From: Saccharicrinis sp965230625
GTDB lineage: Bacteria; Bacteroidota; Bacteroidia; Bacteroidales; Marinilabiliaceae
NCBI GenBank assembly: GCA_965230625.1
Contig: CBDDLL010000001.1
Span: 1 to 64,000 of the forward strand
Direction of reading: 5' to 3'
Length of the DNA: 64,000 nt
Part shown: positions 51,448 to 59,200 of the stretch, piece by piece
Numbering within the stretch: position 1 is the stretch's first letter
Layout of the letters: the number at the start of each line of letters is the position of its first letter
Made by a program: the position numbers and the translations under genes
Notes under the pieces: model-generated
The model's input: only the letters and a program-made list of their open reading frames with translations
What the model was told of the DNA's origin: nothing
Database searches by the model: none

Positions 51448-51459
51448 TATTCTTAAGAT
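51433..51459. terminator. hairpin covering both stop codons of wzx and the GT2 gene
   Basis: Perfect 11-bp stem (51433-51443 with 51449-51459) and 5-nt loop. The stops at 51445-51447 (plus) and 51453-51455 (minus) lie within it. AT-rich ends, short U-tracts. Probably a compact bidirectional terminator. Confidence 0.6.
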
Positions 51460-52397
51460 GTTCTAATTCTAATACCTAAAGTACTTAAATAGGATTGAAT
51501 ATTAACCATAATAATTAATACTCGTCTATTTTGCTTAAGAATAAACCTTTGTTTTTTAGATATATTATTTAAATTCAACCTACTAACATAACTTTCGAAT
51601 TCACTAATTCTATTACACATTTTAAATCTAAGTGCTACTGCAAACCTGTTTAAATCAAGATATTTTTTTAAGTATATATTCCCTTTACAGTAAGCCTCAT
51701 AGTGATCAAAATCCAAAATATTTCTATTGAATACTTTTGTATGCGATATCCTATTGGCTCCAAGCAGATTATACCTTGCAGTAATTATGTTAGAAAAGTA
51801 AATTCCAGAAGAAATCCCAGCTCTTATCCATAAATCAGTATCTTGATCTACATCTAAAGAAGTATTAAAACCTCCTGTATTTAGAAAAAAATCCTTTTTC
51901 ATGCAAACTGCTGAAGTCCAAACCAAACAATCTTCTAAACAATATTTAAATATATTATCAACATGCCCCATCCAATTAATTCCATTACTTAGAATTAAAT
52001 TTTTCATTGGTATAATTAATCTTCTGTTATTTAAAATCTCATAAGCATTAGCATACCACTTACCTTCAGGGTAAATTTTCACTAACTTCCTAAAACTCTC
52101 TAAATGATTAGGATACCAATAATCATCTGCATCCAGAAAAGCAATGTTATCATAAGATGCCTTGTTAACGCCAAAATTCCTTGCGCTTGAAACTCCTTTA
52201 TTCTGTGTTTCAAATAACTTAACTCTATGATCGGTTATAGATTTTACAATTGCAGCTCCATTATCTGTTGACCCATCATTCACGATAATAATTTCAAACT
52301 TATTGTATGTCTGATTTAATACACTCTTAATTGTATTATAAATATCTTTCTCTTTATTATATAGAGGAATTACAACCGAAAAGAAAATATCCATCAA
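51453..52397 (-). CDS. family 2 glycosyltransferase
   Basis: 314 residues, GT-A fold. The nucleotide-binding start is VVIPLYNKEKDIYNTIKSVL with IIIVNDGSTDNG, followed by the DxD-type motif IAFLDADDYWYPNH (about 88-101) and the acceptor-side GGFNTSLDVDQDTDLWIR. The C-terminal part is a helical extension without membrane segments. It is the last gene of the island, on the strand opposite to wzx. Confidence 0.9.
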   Translation of the reverse strand: MMDIFFSVVIPLYNKEKDIYNTIKSVLNQTYNKFEIIIVNDGSTDNGAAIVKSITDHRVKLFETQNKGVSSARNFGVNKASYDNIAFLDADDYWYPNHLESFRKLVKIYPEGKWYANAYEILNNRRLIIPMKNLILSNGINWMGHVDNIFKYCLEDCLVWTSAVCMKKDFFLNTGGFNTSLDVDQDTDLWIRAGISSGIYFSNIITARYNLLGANRISHTKVFNRNILDFDHYEAYCKGNIYLKKYLDLNRFAVALRFKMCNRISEFESYVSRLNLNNISKKQRFILKQNRRVLIIMVNIQSYLSTLGIRIRTS

Positions 52398-52440
52398 TCT
52401 ATTCTAATTAAATGCAGGTCTAAATATAAAAAGAAATGAG

Positions 52441-53142
52441 TTAAAAATTCATCTCTCCCTCATCAGCAAAACTATAAAAACCATTCTCTGTTACAATAAT
52501 ATGATCGAGTATTGGGATATCCATAATAATACCAGCTTCTCTTATCTTCTTTGTTATGTTTTTGTCTTGCATACTAGGTAATTTATTACCTGACGGATGA
52601 TTATGACATAATATGATGGATGATGCTAATTGATCTATAGCAGCTTTCATTATTAATTTAGAATCTATAACTGTTCCTGCTATGCCCCCCTGACTTATTT
52701 TTTGAGTTGAAATTACTTTGTTGGCTCTATTTAATAATACAATCCAAAACTCCTCATGAGGAAGATCTGCTAAAATTGGATGCATCAAGTCGTAAACATC
52801 TCTGCTACTTGATATTTTTGACTTCTCTTTTATCTCACTTAATTTTCTACGTCGCCCCAATTCCATTGCTGCCACAATTGAGATAGCTTTAGCTTCACCT
52901 ACACCTCTGTAATCACGCATTAATTTTTCAATGGTAAGCTTTCCCAATTCATTCAAATTATTACTAACGTCGTTCAAAATCCTTTTAGAAACATCAACTG
53001 CCGACTCTTCCCGGTTTCCCGAACCAATTAAAATAGCAATAAGTTCTGCATTTGATAAACTGGCAATTCCTTTGGAAAGTAATTTTTCTCTTGGTCTATC
53101 TTCTAAAGCCCAATTTTTTATACTTAGTTTTTGGTAAGTCAT
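52441..53142 (-). CDS. radC: RadC/MPN-domain DNA repair-like protein
   Basis: 233 residues from the ATG at 53142 (MTYQKLSIKNWALEDRPREK). A longer frame to 53211 would run through its promoter and the neighbouring terminator. A helix-hairpin-helix region (LMRDYRGVGEAKAISIVAAM) is followed by a JAMM/MPN metalloprotease-like domain with LCHNHPSGN and the downstream Asp (SMQDKNI). The biochemical role of RadC is unsettled; despite its name, its repair function was not confirmed. Confidence 0.94.
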   Translation of the reverse strand: MTYQKLSIKNWALEDRPREKLLSKGIASLSNAELIAILIGSGNREESAVDVSKRILNDVSNNLNELGKLTIEKLMRDYRGVGEAKAISIVAAMELGRRRKLSEIKEKSKISSSRDVYDLMHPILADLPHEEFWIVLLNRANKVISTQKISQGGIAGTVIDSKLIMKAAIDQLASSIILCHNHPSGNKLPSMQDKNITKKIREAGIIMDIPILDHIIVTENGFYSFADEGEMNF

Positions 53143-53157
53143 GGTTACTATTTTTGT

Positions 53158-53188
53158 CGAAGATATGTAATATATATCAAACCACAAA
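53158..53188 (-). promoter_or_regulatory. radC promoter
   Basis: Minus strand: TTTG (53185-53188), 19 bp and TATCTTCG (53158-53165), 16 bp before the radC ATG. Its -33 box touches the terminator of the tRNA operon. Confidence 0.65.
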
Positions 53189-53189
53189 C

Positions 53190-53224
53190 AAAAAGACCTC
53201 CATGTAAACATGAAGGTCTTTTTT
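53190..53224 (-). terminator. terminator of the tRNA-Glu/rpsT operon
   Basis: Stem of 15 pairs with one mismatch (aaaaagacct with aggtcttttt, plus catgt with acatg) and a short loop, ending in T-runs. It begins 1-2 nt after the tRNA 3' end. Confidence 0.85.
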
Positions 53225-53225
53225 G

Positions 53226-53297
53226 TACTCCGTAGGGGAATCGAACCCCTGTTACCAGGATGAAAACCTGGCGTCCTAACCCCTAGACGAACGGAGC
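53226..53297 (-). tRNA. tRNA-Glu (UUC), downstream copy
   Basis: 72-nt cloverleaf on the minus strand beginning GCTCCGTTCGTC and ending ACGGAGTA. The acceptor GCTCCGT pairs with ACGGAGT, the anticodon loop is TTTTCAT with anticodon TTC, and the T loop is TTCGATT. No encoded CCA. Identical to the copy at 53601-53672. Confidence 0.97.
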
Positions 53298-53312
53298 AGA
53301 GAAAGCTTTTAA

Positions 53313-53564
53313 TTAAAGCTTATTAATGTGCTTAGCTAATTTTGATTTTAAATTAGAAGCTTTATTCTTATGAATAATGTTTCTTTTAGCCAACTTATCA
53401 AGCATAGCTGTTACCTTAGGAAACATCTCTGTAGCTGCTTCTTTTTCATTTGTACCACGCAATTGTTTAACCGCATTACGAGTTGTTTTTGCATAATACT
53501 TATTATGAAGCCTTCTTTTTTCTGCTTGACGAATTCTTTTTAATGCCGACTTATGATTTGCCAT
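53313..53564 (-). CDS. rpsT: 30S ribosomal protein S20
   Basis: Binds the 5' and 3' minor domains of 16S rRNA early in assembly. 83 residues, highly basic, with the family start MANHKSALKRIRQAEKRR and the end LKSKLAKHINKL. It lies between two identical tRNA-Glu genes on the same strand, 36 nt after the first and 15 nt before the second, so one transcript from the stable-RNA promoter at 53717 probably carries all three. Confidence 0.97.
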   Translation of the reverse strand: MANHKSALKRIRQAEKRRLHNKYYAKTTRNAVKQLRGTNEKEAATEMFPKVTAMLDKLAKRNIIHKNKASNLKSKLAKHINKL

Positions 53565-53600
53565 CTTTGTATAACCCTAAATTATCTATTCTTCAACTAG

Positions 53601-53672
53601 TACTCCGTAGGGGAATCGAACCCCTGTTACCAGGATGAAAACCTGGCGTCCTAACCCCTAGACGAACGGAGC
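53601..53672 (-). tRNA. tRNA-Glu (UUC), upstream copy
   Basis: 72-nt sequence identical to 53226-53297, anticodon TTC, no encoded CCA. First gene of the operon, about 45 nt after the -7 box. Confidence 0.97.
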
Positions 53673-53716
53673 ATTTTTTAATCATATTTGAGAAAGTTTG
53701 TTTCTCAAATGCGGAT

Positions 53717-53748
53717 GCAAAGATATATCAAATAATATTCACTCCAAA
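53717..53748 (-). promoter_or_regulatory. promoter of the tRNA-Glu/rpsT operon
   Basis: Minus strand: TTTG (53745-53748), 19 bp and TATCTTTG (53718-53725), then CATCCGC. The stretch TATCTTTGCATCCGC is identical to that of rrn P1. Confidence 0.8.
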
Positions 53749-53868
53749 TTTTTTTTCAAAAAAAACTAAATTATTTTTCACACCACTGATACACAACACC
53801 CTAAAGATACAACCTCTGAAAAATCTTATTACAAAACAAATAAAAATATTAAAAACATGACAATTAAC

Positions 53869-53900
53869 TTGTATTTTAGATTCATTCTTAGTTATTTTTG
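53869..53900 (+). promoter_or_regulatory. metK promoter
   Basis: TTGT (53869-53872), 20 bp and TATTTTTG (53893-53900). The start of transcription near 53906 would place the SAM-II aptamer at the front of a 125-nt leader. Confidence 0.6.
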
Positions 53901-53920
53901 TCCTTTATATAATTAAATAA

Positions 53921-53972
53921 GGATAGTGGATGGATTTGACTGATTGCAACCACTCAAAAAAAGTGCTAAAAC
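53921..53972 (+). promoter_or_regulatory. SAM-II riboswitch
   Basis: P1 pairs AGTGG (53925-53929) with CCACT (53950-53954). The loop contains GATTTGACTGATTGCAA, nearly identical to the SAM-II L1 consensus GATTT-AC--ATTGCA. After P1 an A-rich linker leads to AGTGCTAAAAC, matching the conserved GCTAAA of the pseudoknot. Gene context agrees: metK makes SAM, so feedback is expected. ACTATCC at 53993-53999 could pair with GGATAGT at 53921-53927 and compete with P1. Confidence 0.85.
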
Positions 53973-54033
53973 GCATATCTTTCTCTTTTTTTACTATCCA
54001 TTAGTTTTTACATACTCAAAAAATTACAGTGTA

Positions 54034-55284
54034 ATGGGATATTTATTTACATCGGAATCTGTTTCCGAAGGACATCCAGACAAAGTAGCAGATCAAATTT
54101 CTGACGCACTATTAGATGAATTTTTAAGGCTTGATCCGGAATCGAAGGTTGCAGCTGAAACACTTGTTACAACAGGATTAGTTGTATTAAGCGGTGAAGT
54201 TAAAACGAATGGTTACGTTCCTGTACAAAAAATCGCCCGTAAGGTTATTGACAGAATTGGATACACCAAGTCCGAATACATGTTTGATTCTGGATCTTGC
54301 GGTGTTATTTCAGCCTTGCACGAACAAAGCGAAGACATTAATCGTGGAGTAGAAAGAGAAAACGAAGAAAATCAAGGAGCTGGAGACCAAGGAATGATGT
54401 TTGGTTATGCCTGTAAGGAAACCGAAGAATATATGCCTTTCCCACTTCAACTTTCTCATCAATTGTTAATTGAATTAGCGGCTCTTCGTAGAGAAGGTAA
54501 GGAAATGACCTACTTAAGACCAGATTCTAAGTCGCAAGTTACTATGGAATATGGTGATGATAATAAACCAATTAGGGTTCATACGATTGTTATCTCAACA
54601 CAGCATGATGATTTTGACGAAGAAGAGGCAATGCTTTCTAAAATAAAGCATGATGTTAAAGAGATTTTGATTCCTCGTACAAAAGCAAAACTTACAAAAG
54701 AAGAACAATCTTTAATTGATGATGAATTTATTTTACATGTAAATCCAACTGGGAAATTTGTAATTGGTGGACCACATGGAGATACAGGTTTAACTGGTCG
54801 TAAAATTATTGTAGATACATATGGAGGAAAAGGAGCTCATGGAGGTGGTGCTTTTTCTGGAAAAGATAGTTCTAAGGTAGACAGATCTGCTGCATATGCT
54901 GCACGCCACATTGCTAAAAACATGGTAGCTGCTGGTGTTGCCGAGGAAGTTCTTGTTCAGGTTGCATATGCTATTGGGGTTGCAAAGCCTGTTGGATTAT
55001 TTATTAATACTTATGGAAGTTCGAAGTTAGAATTAACAGATGGTGAGATTGCAGAAAAAATAAGTCAAATTTTTGATATGCGTCCAGCGGCAATTGTAAA
55101 AAGATTTGGTTTAAAAAATCCAATATTTGAACCTACTGCTGCATATGGTCATATTGGAAGAAAACCTTACAGTAAAAAAATTACCCTTTTCGAGAATGGA
55201 TCATCAGTAGAAAAAGAAGTTGAATTTTTCACTTGGGAAAAACTGGATTATGTCGACAAAATAAAAGAAGCTTTTAGCTTGTAA
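54034..55284 (+). CDS. metK: S-adenosylmethionine synthetase
   Basis: Makes SAM from methionine and ATP. 416 residues starting at 54034 (MGYLFTSESVSEGHPDK). A frame-open start at 53944 lies inside the riboswitch and is rejected. Family motifs: GHPDKVADQISDALLDEFL, the hexapeptide GAGDQG (ATP), HGDTGLTGRKIIVDTYGG, and the P-loop-like GGGAFSGKDSSKVDRSAAY. Expression is probably repressed by SAM through the upstream aptamer. A terminator follows at 55309. Confidence 0.97.
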   Translation: MGYLFTSESVSEGHPDKVADQISDALLDEFLRLDPESKVAAETLVTTGLVVLSGEVKTNGYVPVQKIARKVIDRIGYTKSEYMFDSGSCGVISALHEQSEDINRGVERENEENQGAGDQGMMFGYACKETEEYMPFPLQLSHQLLIELAALRREGKEMTYLRPDSKSQVTMEYGDDNKPIRVHTIVISTQHDDFDEEEAMLSKIKHDVKEILIPRTKAKLTKEEQSLIDDEFILHVNPTGKFVIGGPHGDTGLTGRKIIVDTYGGKGAHGGGAFSGKDSSKVDRSAAYAARHIAKNMVAAGVAEEVLVQVAYAIGVAKPVGLFINTYGSSKLELTDGEIAEKISQIFDMRPAAIVKRFGLKNPIFEPTAAYGHIGRKPYSKKITLFENGSSVEKEVEFFTWEKLDYVDKIKEAFSL

Positions 55285-55308
55285 TAAAGTTAAATAAATT
55301 AATTACAC

Positions 55309-55343
55309 AAGGCTATTTGACTATAAATCAGATAGCCTTTTTT
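55309..55343 (+). terminator. intrinsic terminator after metK
   Basis: 12-bp stem (55309-55320 with 55328-55339, one wobble), 7-nt loop, then T6. It separates metK from the thiamine operon. Confidence 0.88.
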
Positions 55344-55408
55344 GTATTTATTTAATTAATTCATTTTAAAATAGTGACATTTATTACTATTTATTCGTTT
55401 CTTTAAAT

Positions 55409-55416
55409 TATCTTTG
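55409..55416 (+). promoter_or_regulatory. thiamine operon -7 element
   Basis: TATCTTTG followed by C, about 22 bp before the TPP aptamer. No clear -33 box at 19-21 bp. Confidence 0.5.
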
Positions 55417-55431
55417 CATTTAAATTCTTTT

Positions 55432-55512
55432 TAAATAAGGGGTGCCTAAAATTTCAGGCTGAGATTATACCCATTGAACCTGTACAGGTAATGCTGTAAA
55501 GGGATATGAATT
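55432..55512 (+). promoter_or_regulatory. TPP riboswitch (THI element)
   Basis: Contains the conserved blocks in order: GGGGTGCC, AGGCTGAGATTATACCC, GAACCTG, CAGGTAATGCTG and AAGGGA. It precedes thiSCDGHF, so TPP binding should shut the operon down. ATTACCT (55510-55516) is complementary to AGGTAAT within the aptamer (55486-55492) and may form the competing helix. Confidence 0.95.
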
Positions 55513-55556
55513 ACCTCAGTAGCTTTTGGGCATGATATGTTTAATGTTCTTGATTT

Positions 55557-55575
55557 AGTATTGTTCTTCAATACT
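55557..55575 (+). promoter_or_regulatory. leader hairpin before thiS
   Basis: 7-bp stem AGTATTG/CAATACT with a 5-nt loop, 25 nt before the thiS ATG. No U-tract, so it is not a terminator. It may belong to the riboswitch expression platform. Confidence 0.35.
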
Positions 55576-55600
55576 TGATTTGAGAATAAAAATTTAATGT

Positions 55601-55804
55601 ATGGTTATTTTTATAAATGACGAGAAAAGGGAAGTAAAACCTAGTATTAGTGTTTTTGAACTTTTGGATGACTTAAGCTTAAATGAAGCACCTGGAACTG
55701 CAGTTGCTGTCAATAATCAAATTGTTTTGCAAAAAAACAGATCTACAACACTTCTTAAGGAAAATGACAATATACTAATTATCAATGCATCTAAAGGAGG
55801 TTAA
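55601..55804 (+). CDS. thiS: sulfur carrier protein ThiS
   Basis: 67-residue ubiquitin-like carrier that brings sulfur to the thiazole. It ends in the required Gly-Gly (NASKGG), whose C-terminus is adenylated by ThiF and thiocarboxylated. The start MVIFINDEKRE follows the TPP-controlled leader. First gene of the operon. Confidence 0.92.
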   Translation: MVIFINDEKREVKPSISVFELLDDLSLNEAPGTAVAVNNQIVLQKNRSTTLLKENDNILIINASKGG

Positions 55805-55852
55805 TTAGGATTATAACTTACTGTAGATCAAATAACATTAAATAAAATCCAA

Positions 55853-57619
55853 ATGCATTCAAACAAACTATCAAATATTACAAGGGGAGCATTCCCCAAA
55901 TCAAAAAAAATATACATTGAAGGATCGTTGCATAATATTAAAGTACCTATGCGTGAAATTAATATTGGTGGAACGAAAGAAGTGGGAAGTAAAAAAGTAC
56001 CTAATACACCAATCACAATTTATGATACTTCAGGTCCATATACTGATCCAAACTATCAAGTAGACTTAAATAAAGGCTTACCTCGCTTAAGAGAAAACTG
56101 GGTATTAGCTAGAGAAGATGTTAAAGAACTCGCTGAAAAAACATCAGAGTATGGAAAAGAACGTTTAAAAGACAATTCGTTAGACTCTATTCGCTTTGAA
56201 CATCATAGAATAAATCCATTAAGAGCTAAAAGCGATAAACCAGTTACACAATATTACTATGCTAAACAAGGCATCATAACCCCTGAGATGGAGTTTGTTG
56301 CTATTCGTGAAAATCAAAAAGCTAAAGAATATTACGAAGCAGAAGGTTATTCCAAAAGTTTTATTGACTCCATTGATTTTATTACCCCTGAGTTTGTTAG
56401 GGACGAAATAGCAAATGGAAGAGCAATTTTACCAGGTAATATTAACCATCCCGAATCAGAACCTATGATAATAGGACGGAATTTTCTGGTAAAAATTAAT
56501 GCTAATATTGGCAATTCACCAACTACATCCGGTATAGAGGAAGAAGTTGAAAAAGCTGTTTGGGCATTTCGCTGGGGGGCAGATACTATTATGGATTTAT
56601 CAACAGGTGCGAATATTCATGAAACCAGGGAATGGATTATCAGAAATTCTCCTGTACCAGTTGGAACTGTACCACTATATCAAGCTCTTGAGAAAGTTGA
56701 TGGTGACGCAGAAAAACTTACTTGGGAAATATATAAAGACACCTTAATTGAGCAATGCGAACAAGGAGTTGATTATTTTACTATACACGCAGGCATTTTA
56801 AAAGATTTAGTAGAATCTACTGTTGATAGAACAACCGGAATTGTTTCAAGAGGCGGTTCTATTATGGCAAAATGGTGTTATGCTCATAATAAAGAGAACT
56901 TTACTTACACATATTTTGAAGAAATTTGTCAAATACTCGCCCAATATGATGTTGCTGTTTCTTTAGGAGATGCCATGCGTCCTGGAAGCATAAACGATGC
57001 TAACGACAAGGCTCAGTTTGGAGAACTGGAAACATTAGGTGAACTTACTAAAATTGCATGGAAGCATCATGTTCAGGTAATAATAGAAGGCCCCGGTCAT
57101 GTTCCAATGCACTTAGTTAAAAAGAATATGGATAAGCAATTGGAACTTTGCCATGGAGCTCCATTTTATACACTGGGTCCTTTGGTTACTGATGTTGCAC
57201 CTGGTTACGATCATATTACATCAGCTATTGGAGGAAGTATGATAGCATGGCACGGAACAGCTATGCTTTGTTATGTTACTCCTAAAGAACATTTAGGATT
57301 ACCTAATAAAGAAGATGTTAGAACAGGTGTAGTTACATACAAACTAGCTGCTCATGCAGCAGATTTAGCAAAAGGTTTTCCTGGTGCAGAAATAAGGGAT
57401 AATGCTATGAGTAAGGCTCGTTTTGAGTTCAGGTGGAGAGATCAGTTTGCTTTGGCTTTAGATCCTGAAAAAGCAATTAAAGATCATGACGAAACACTAC
57501 CTGACGAAGAACAAAAAATGTCTCATTATTGCTCAATGTGTGGAGAACACTTCTGCTCTATGAAGGCAAATTATGAAGTCAGAAAGCAAATGAAATCAGC
57601 ATCTTGCCAAACTAATTAA
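55853..57619 (+). CDS. thiC: phosphomethylpyrimidine synthase
   Basis: Radical SAM enzyme that rearranges 5-aminoimidazole ribotide to HMP phosphate. 588 residues with GTVPLYQALEKV, DYFTIHAGI, SRGGSIMAKWC, EGPGHVPMH and the C-terminal non-standard cluster motif CSMCGEHFCSM (CxxCxxxxC, about residues 562-570), which binds a 4Fe-4S cluster. The length is typical. It is 48 bp after thiS and 11 bp before thiD. Confidence 0.97.
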   Translation: MHSNKLSNITRGAFPKSKKIYIEGSLHNIKVPMREINIGGTKEVGSKKVPNTPITIYDTSGPYTDPNYQVDLNKGLPRLRENWVLAREDVKELAEKTSEYGKERLKDNSLDSIRFEHHRINPLRAKSDKPVTQYYYAKQGIITPEMEFVAIRENQKAKEYYEAEGYSKSFIDSIDFITPEFVRDEIANGRAILPGNINHPESEPMIIGRNFLVKINANIGNSPTTSGIEEEVEKAVWAFRWGADTIMDLSTGANIHETREWIIRNSPVPVGTVPLYQALEKVDGDAEKLTWEIYKDTLIEQCEQGVDYFTIHAGILKDLVESTVDRTTGIVSRGGSIMAKWCYAHNKENFTYTYFEEICQILAQYDVAVSLGDAMRPGSINDANDKAQFGELETLGELTKIAWKHHVQVIIEGPGHVPMHLVKKNMDKQLELCHGAPFYTLGPLVTDVAPGYDHITSAIGGSMIAWHGTAMLCYVTPKEHLGLPNKEDVRTGVVTYKLAAHAADLAKGFPGAEIRDNAMSKARFEFRWRDQFALALDPEKAIKDHDETLPDEEQKMSHYCSMCGEHFCSMKANYEVRKQMKSASCQTN

Positions 57620-57630
57620 ATGGTAATTAA

Positions 57631-58374
57631 ATGAATATTCATTCAATTCCAAAAGTAATTACAATTGCAGGGCATGATCCATGTGCTGGCGCAGGCATAA
57701 CCGCAGATATTAAAGCTTTTGAACAACATGAGGTTTATGGTTTATCAGTTATATCTGCTATCACTGTTCAAAATGATAGTGAGTTTAACAAAGTCTACCC
57801 TATTGATACCACTTTAATGATAGAGCAGATTGATATACTGTTGAAACGCTATGATATTGAAGTTGTAAAAATTGGATTGATAAACGATTTTGAGGTATTA
57901 AAAAGAATTGTTTCTCATTTAAAGGAATGTCTTCCTAAAATAAAAATCATATGGGATCCAATACTTAAAAGCAGTTCAGGATTCAATATTCATAACAATA
58001 TGAATATTGATACTGATGTTTTAAGTAAACTTTTTTTAATCACCCCTAACTTTAAAGAGTATAAATTTTTTGAACGCAATAACATTAATTTGCTGAAGTA
58101 TCCATGTTTATTAAAAGGTGGACACAATGATCAAAAACCCGGAACAGATATACTTGTTATTGATGACAAATATTTCGAGATAGAAGGTACTCCGTTTGAT
58201 GGCAAAACAAAACATGGAACTGGATGTATTTTATCTGCTTCAATTGCAGCTAATCTTGCGAAAGGATTAAATATTTACCAGTCGTGTGAAAAAGCAAAAA
58301 GATATGTTGAACAATTTATTTTGAGTTCAGATTCAAACTTAGGTTTACACCAAAAAATTTTAAGCAAAACGTAA
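57631..58374 (+). CDS. thiD: hydroxymethylpyrimidine (phosphate) kinase
   Basis: Phosphorylates HMP and HMP-P to HMP-PP. 247 residues of the ribokinase fold, starting TIAGHDPCAGAGITADIKAF (substrate loop) and ending with the anion-hole/catalytic motif KTKHGTGCILSASIAANLA. It is slightly short of the usual 265. The stop and the thiG start share one base (TAATG). ThiE, which would use its product, is not in this operon. Confidence 0.92.
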   Translation: MNIHSIPKVITIAGHDPCAGAGITADIKAFEQHEVYGLSVISAITVQNDSEFNKVYPIDTTLMIEQIDILLKRYDIEVVKIGLINDFEVLKRIVSHLKECLPKIKIIWDPILKSSSGFNIHNNMNIDTDVLSKLFLITPNFKEYKFFERNNINLLKYPCLLKGGHNDQKPGTDILVIDDKYFEIEGTPFDGKTKHGTGCILSASIAANLAKGLNIYQSCEKAKRYVEQFILSSDSNLGLHQKILSKT

Positions 58375-59147
58375 TGGACAAATTAGTTATAGCTGATAAA
58401 GTATTTAATTCCAGACTATTTACTGGAACTGGAAAATTCAGCTCCAATAAAATTATGCAAGAAGCAATTGTTGCATCAGGTTCCGAATTAGTTACTGTAG
58501 CATTAAAACGTGTTGATACAAAACAAGGTGCTGATGATATGATTAAACACCTCCAAATACCTGGAGTAAACTTACTACCCAATACCAGCGGAGTAAGAAA
58601 TGCTAGTGAAGCTGTTTTTGCAAGTCAATTAGCTGCTGAGGCACTAGGAACAAAATGGATTAAACTAGAAATTCATCCTGATCCAAAATATCTTTTACCT
58701 GATGGTGAGGAAACCTTAAAAGCTTGTTACGAATTAGCCAAGGATGGCTTTATTGTTTTACCCTATATACATGCTGACCCTGTTTTATGCAAAAAACTTG
58801 AAGATGCAGGTGCATCTGCTGTTATGCCATTGGGTTCACCAATTGGAACTAATCAAGGATTAAAAACCAGGGATTTCTTAAAAATTATTATTGAACAATC
58901 TAATTTACCAGTAATTGTTGATGCAGGAATTGGGGTTCCCTCTCATGCATCTGAAGCTATGGAATTAGGAGCCGATGCTGTTTTAATTAATACTGCAATT
59001 GCTGTTGCATCTGATCCGGTTAAAATGGCCGAAGCATTTAAAATGAGTGTAGAGGCAGGGCGATTAGGTCGTATTTCAGGACCAGGAGCTGTATCGCAAC
59101 GTGCAGAAGCAAGCAGTCCACTAACTAGTTTCTTAACCGAGCTATAG
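58374..59147 (+). CDS. thiG: thiazole synthase
   Basis: Forms the thiazole phosphate from DXP, dehydroglycine and ThiS-thiocarboxylate. 257 residues, TIM barrel, with the Schiff-base Lys in VTVALKRVD (about residue 44) and the phosphate-binding DAGIGVPSHASEAMELGADA. It works with ThiH encoded 53 bp downstream. Confidence 0.96.
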   Translation: MDKLVIADKVFNSRLFTGTGKFSSNKIMQEAIVASGSELVTVALKRVDTKQGADDMIKHLQIPGVNLLPNTSGVRNASEAVFASQLAAEALGTKWIKLEIHPDPKYLLPDGEETLKACYELAKDGFIVLPYIHADPVLCKKLEDAGASAVMPLGSPIGTNQGLKTRDFLKIIIEQSNLPVIVDAGIGVPSHASEAMELGADAVLINTAIAVASDPVKMAEAFKMSVEAGRLGRISGPGAVSQRAEASSPLTSFLTEL

Positions 59148-59200
59148 TTGATATAATTTACATGCATTATTTTTTTTTGCTCATTTAGATCATTATATAA

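Noticed and set aside
53944..54033. Upstream start for metK adding 30 residues
   Set aside because: It would begin inside the SAM-II aptamer, and MetK proteins begin at the MGYLFTSESVSEGHPDK region.
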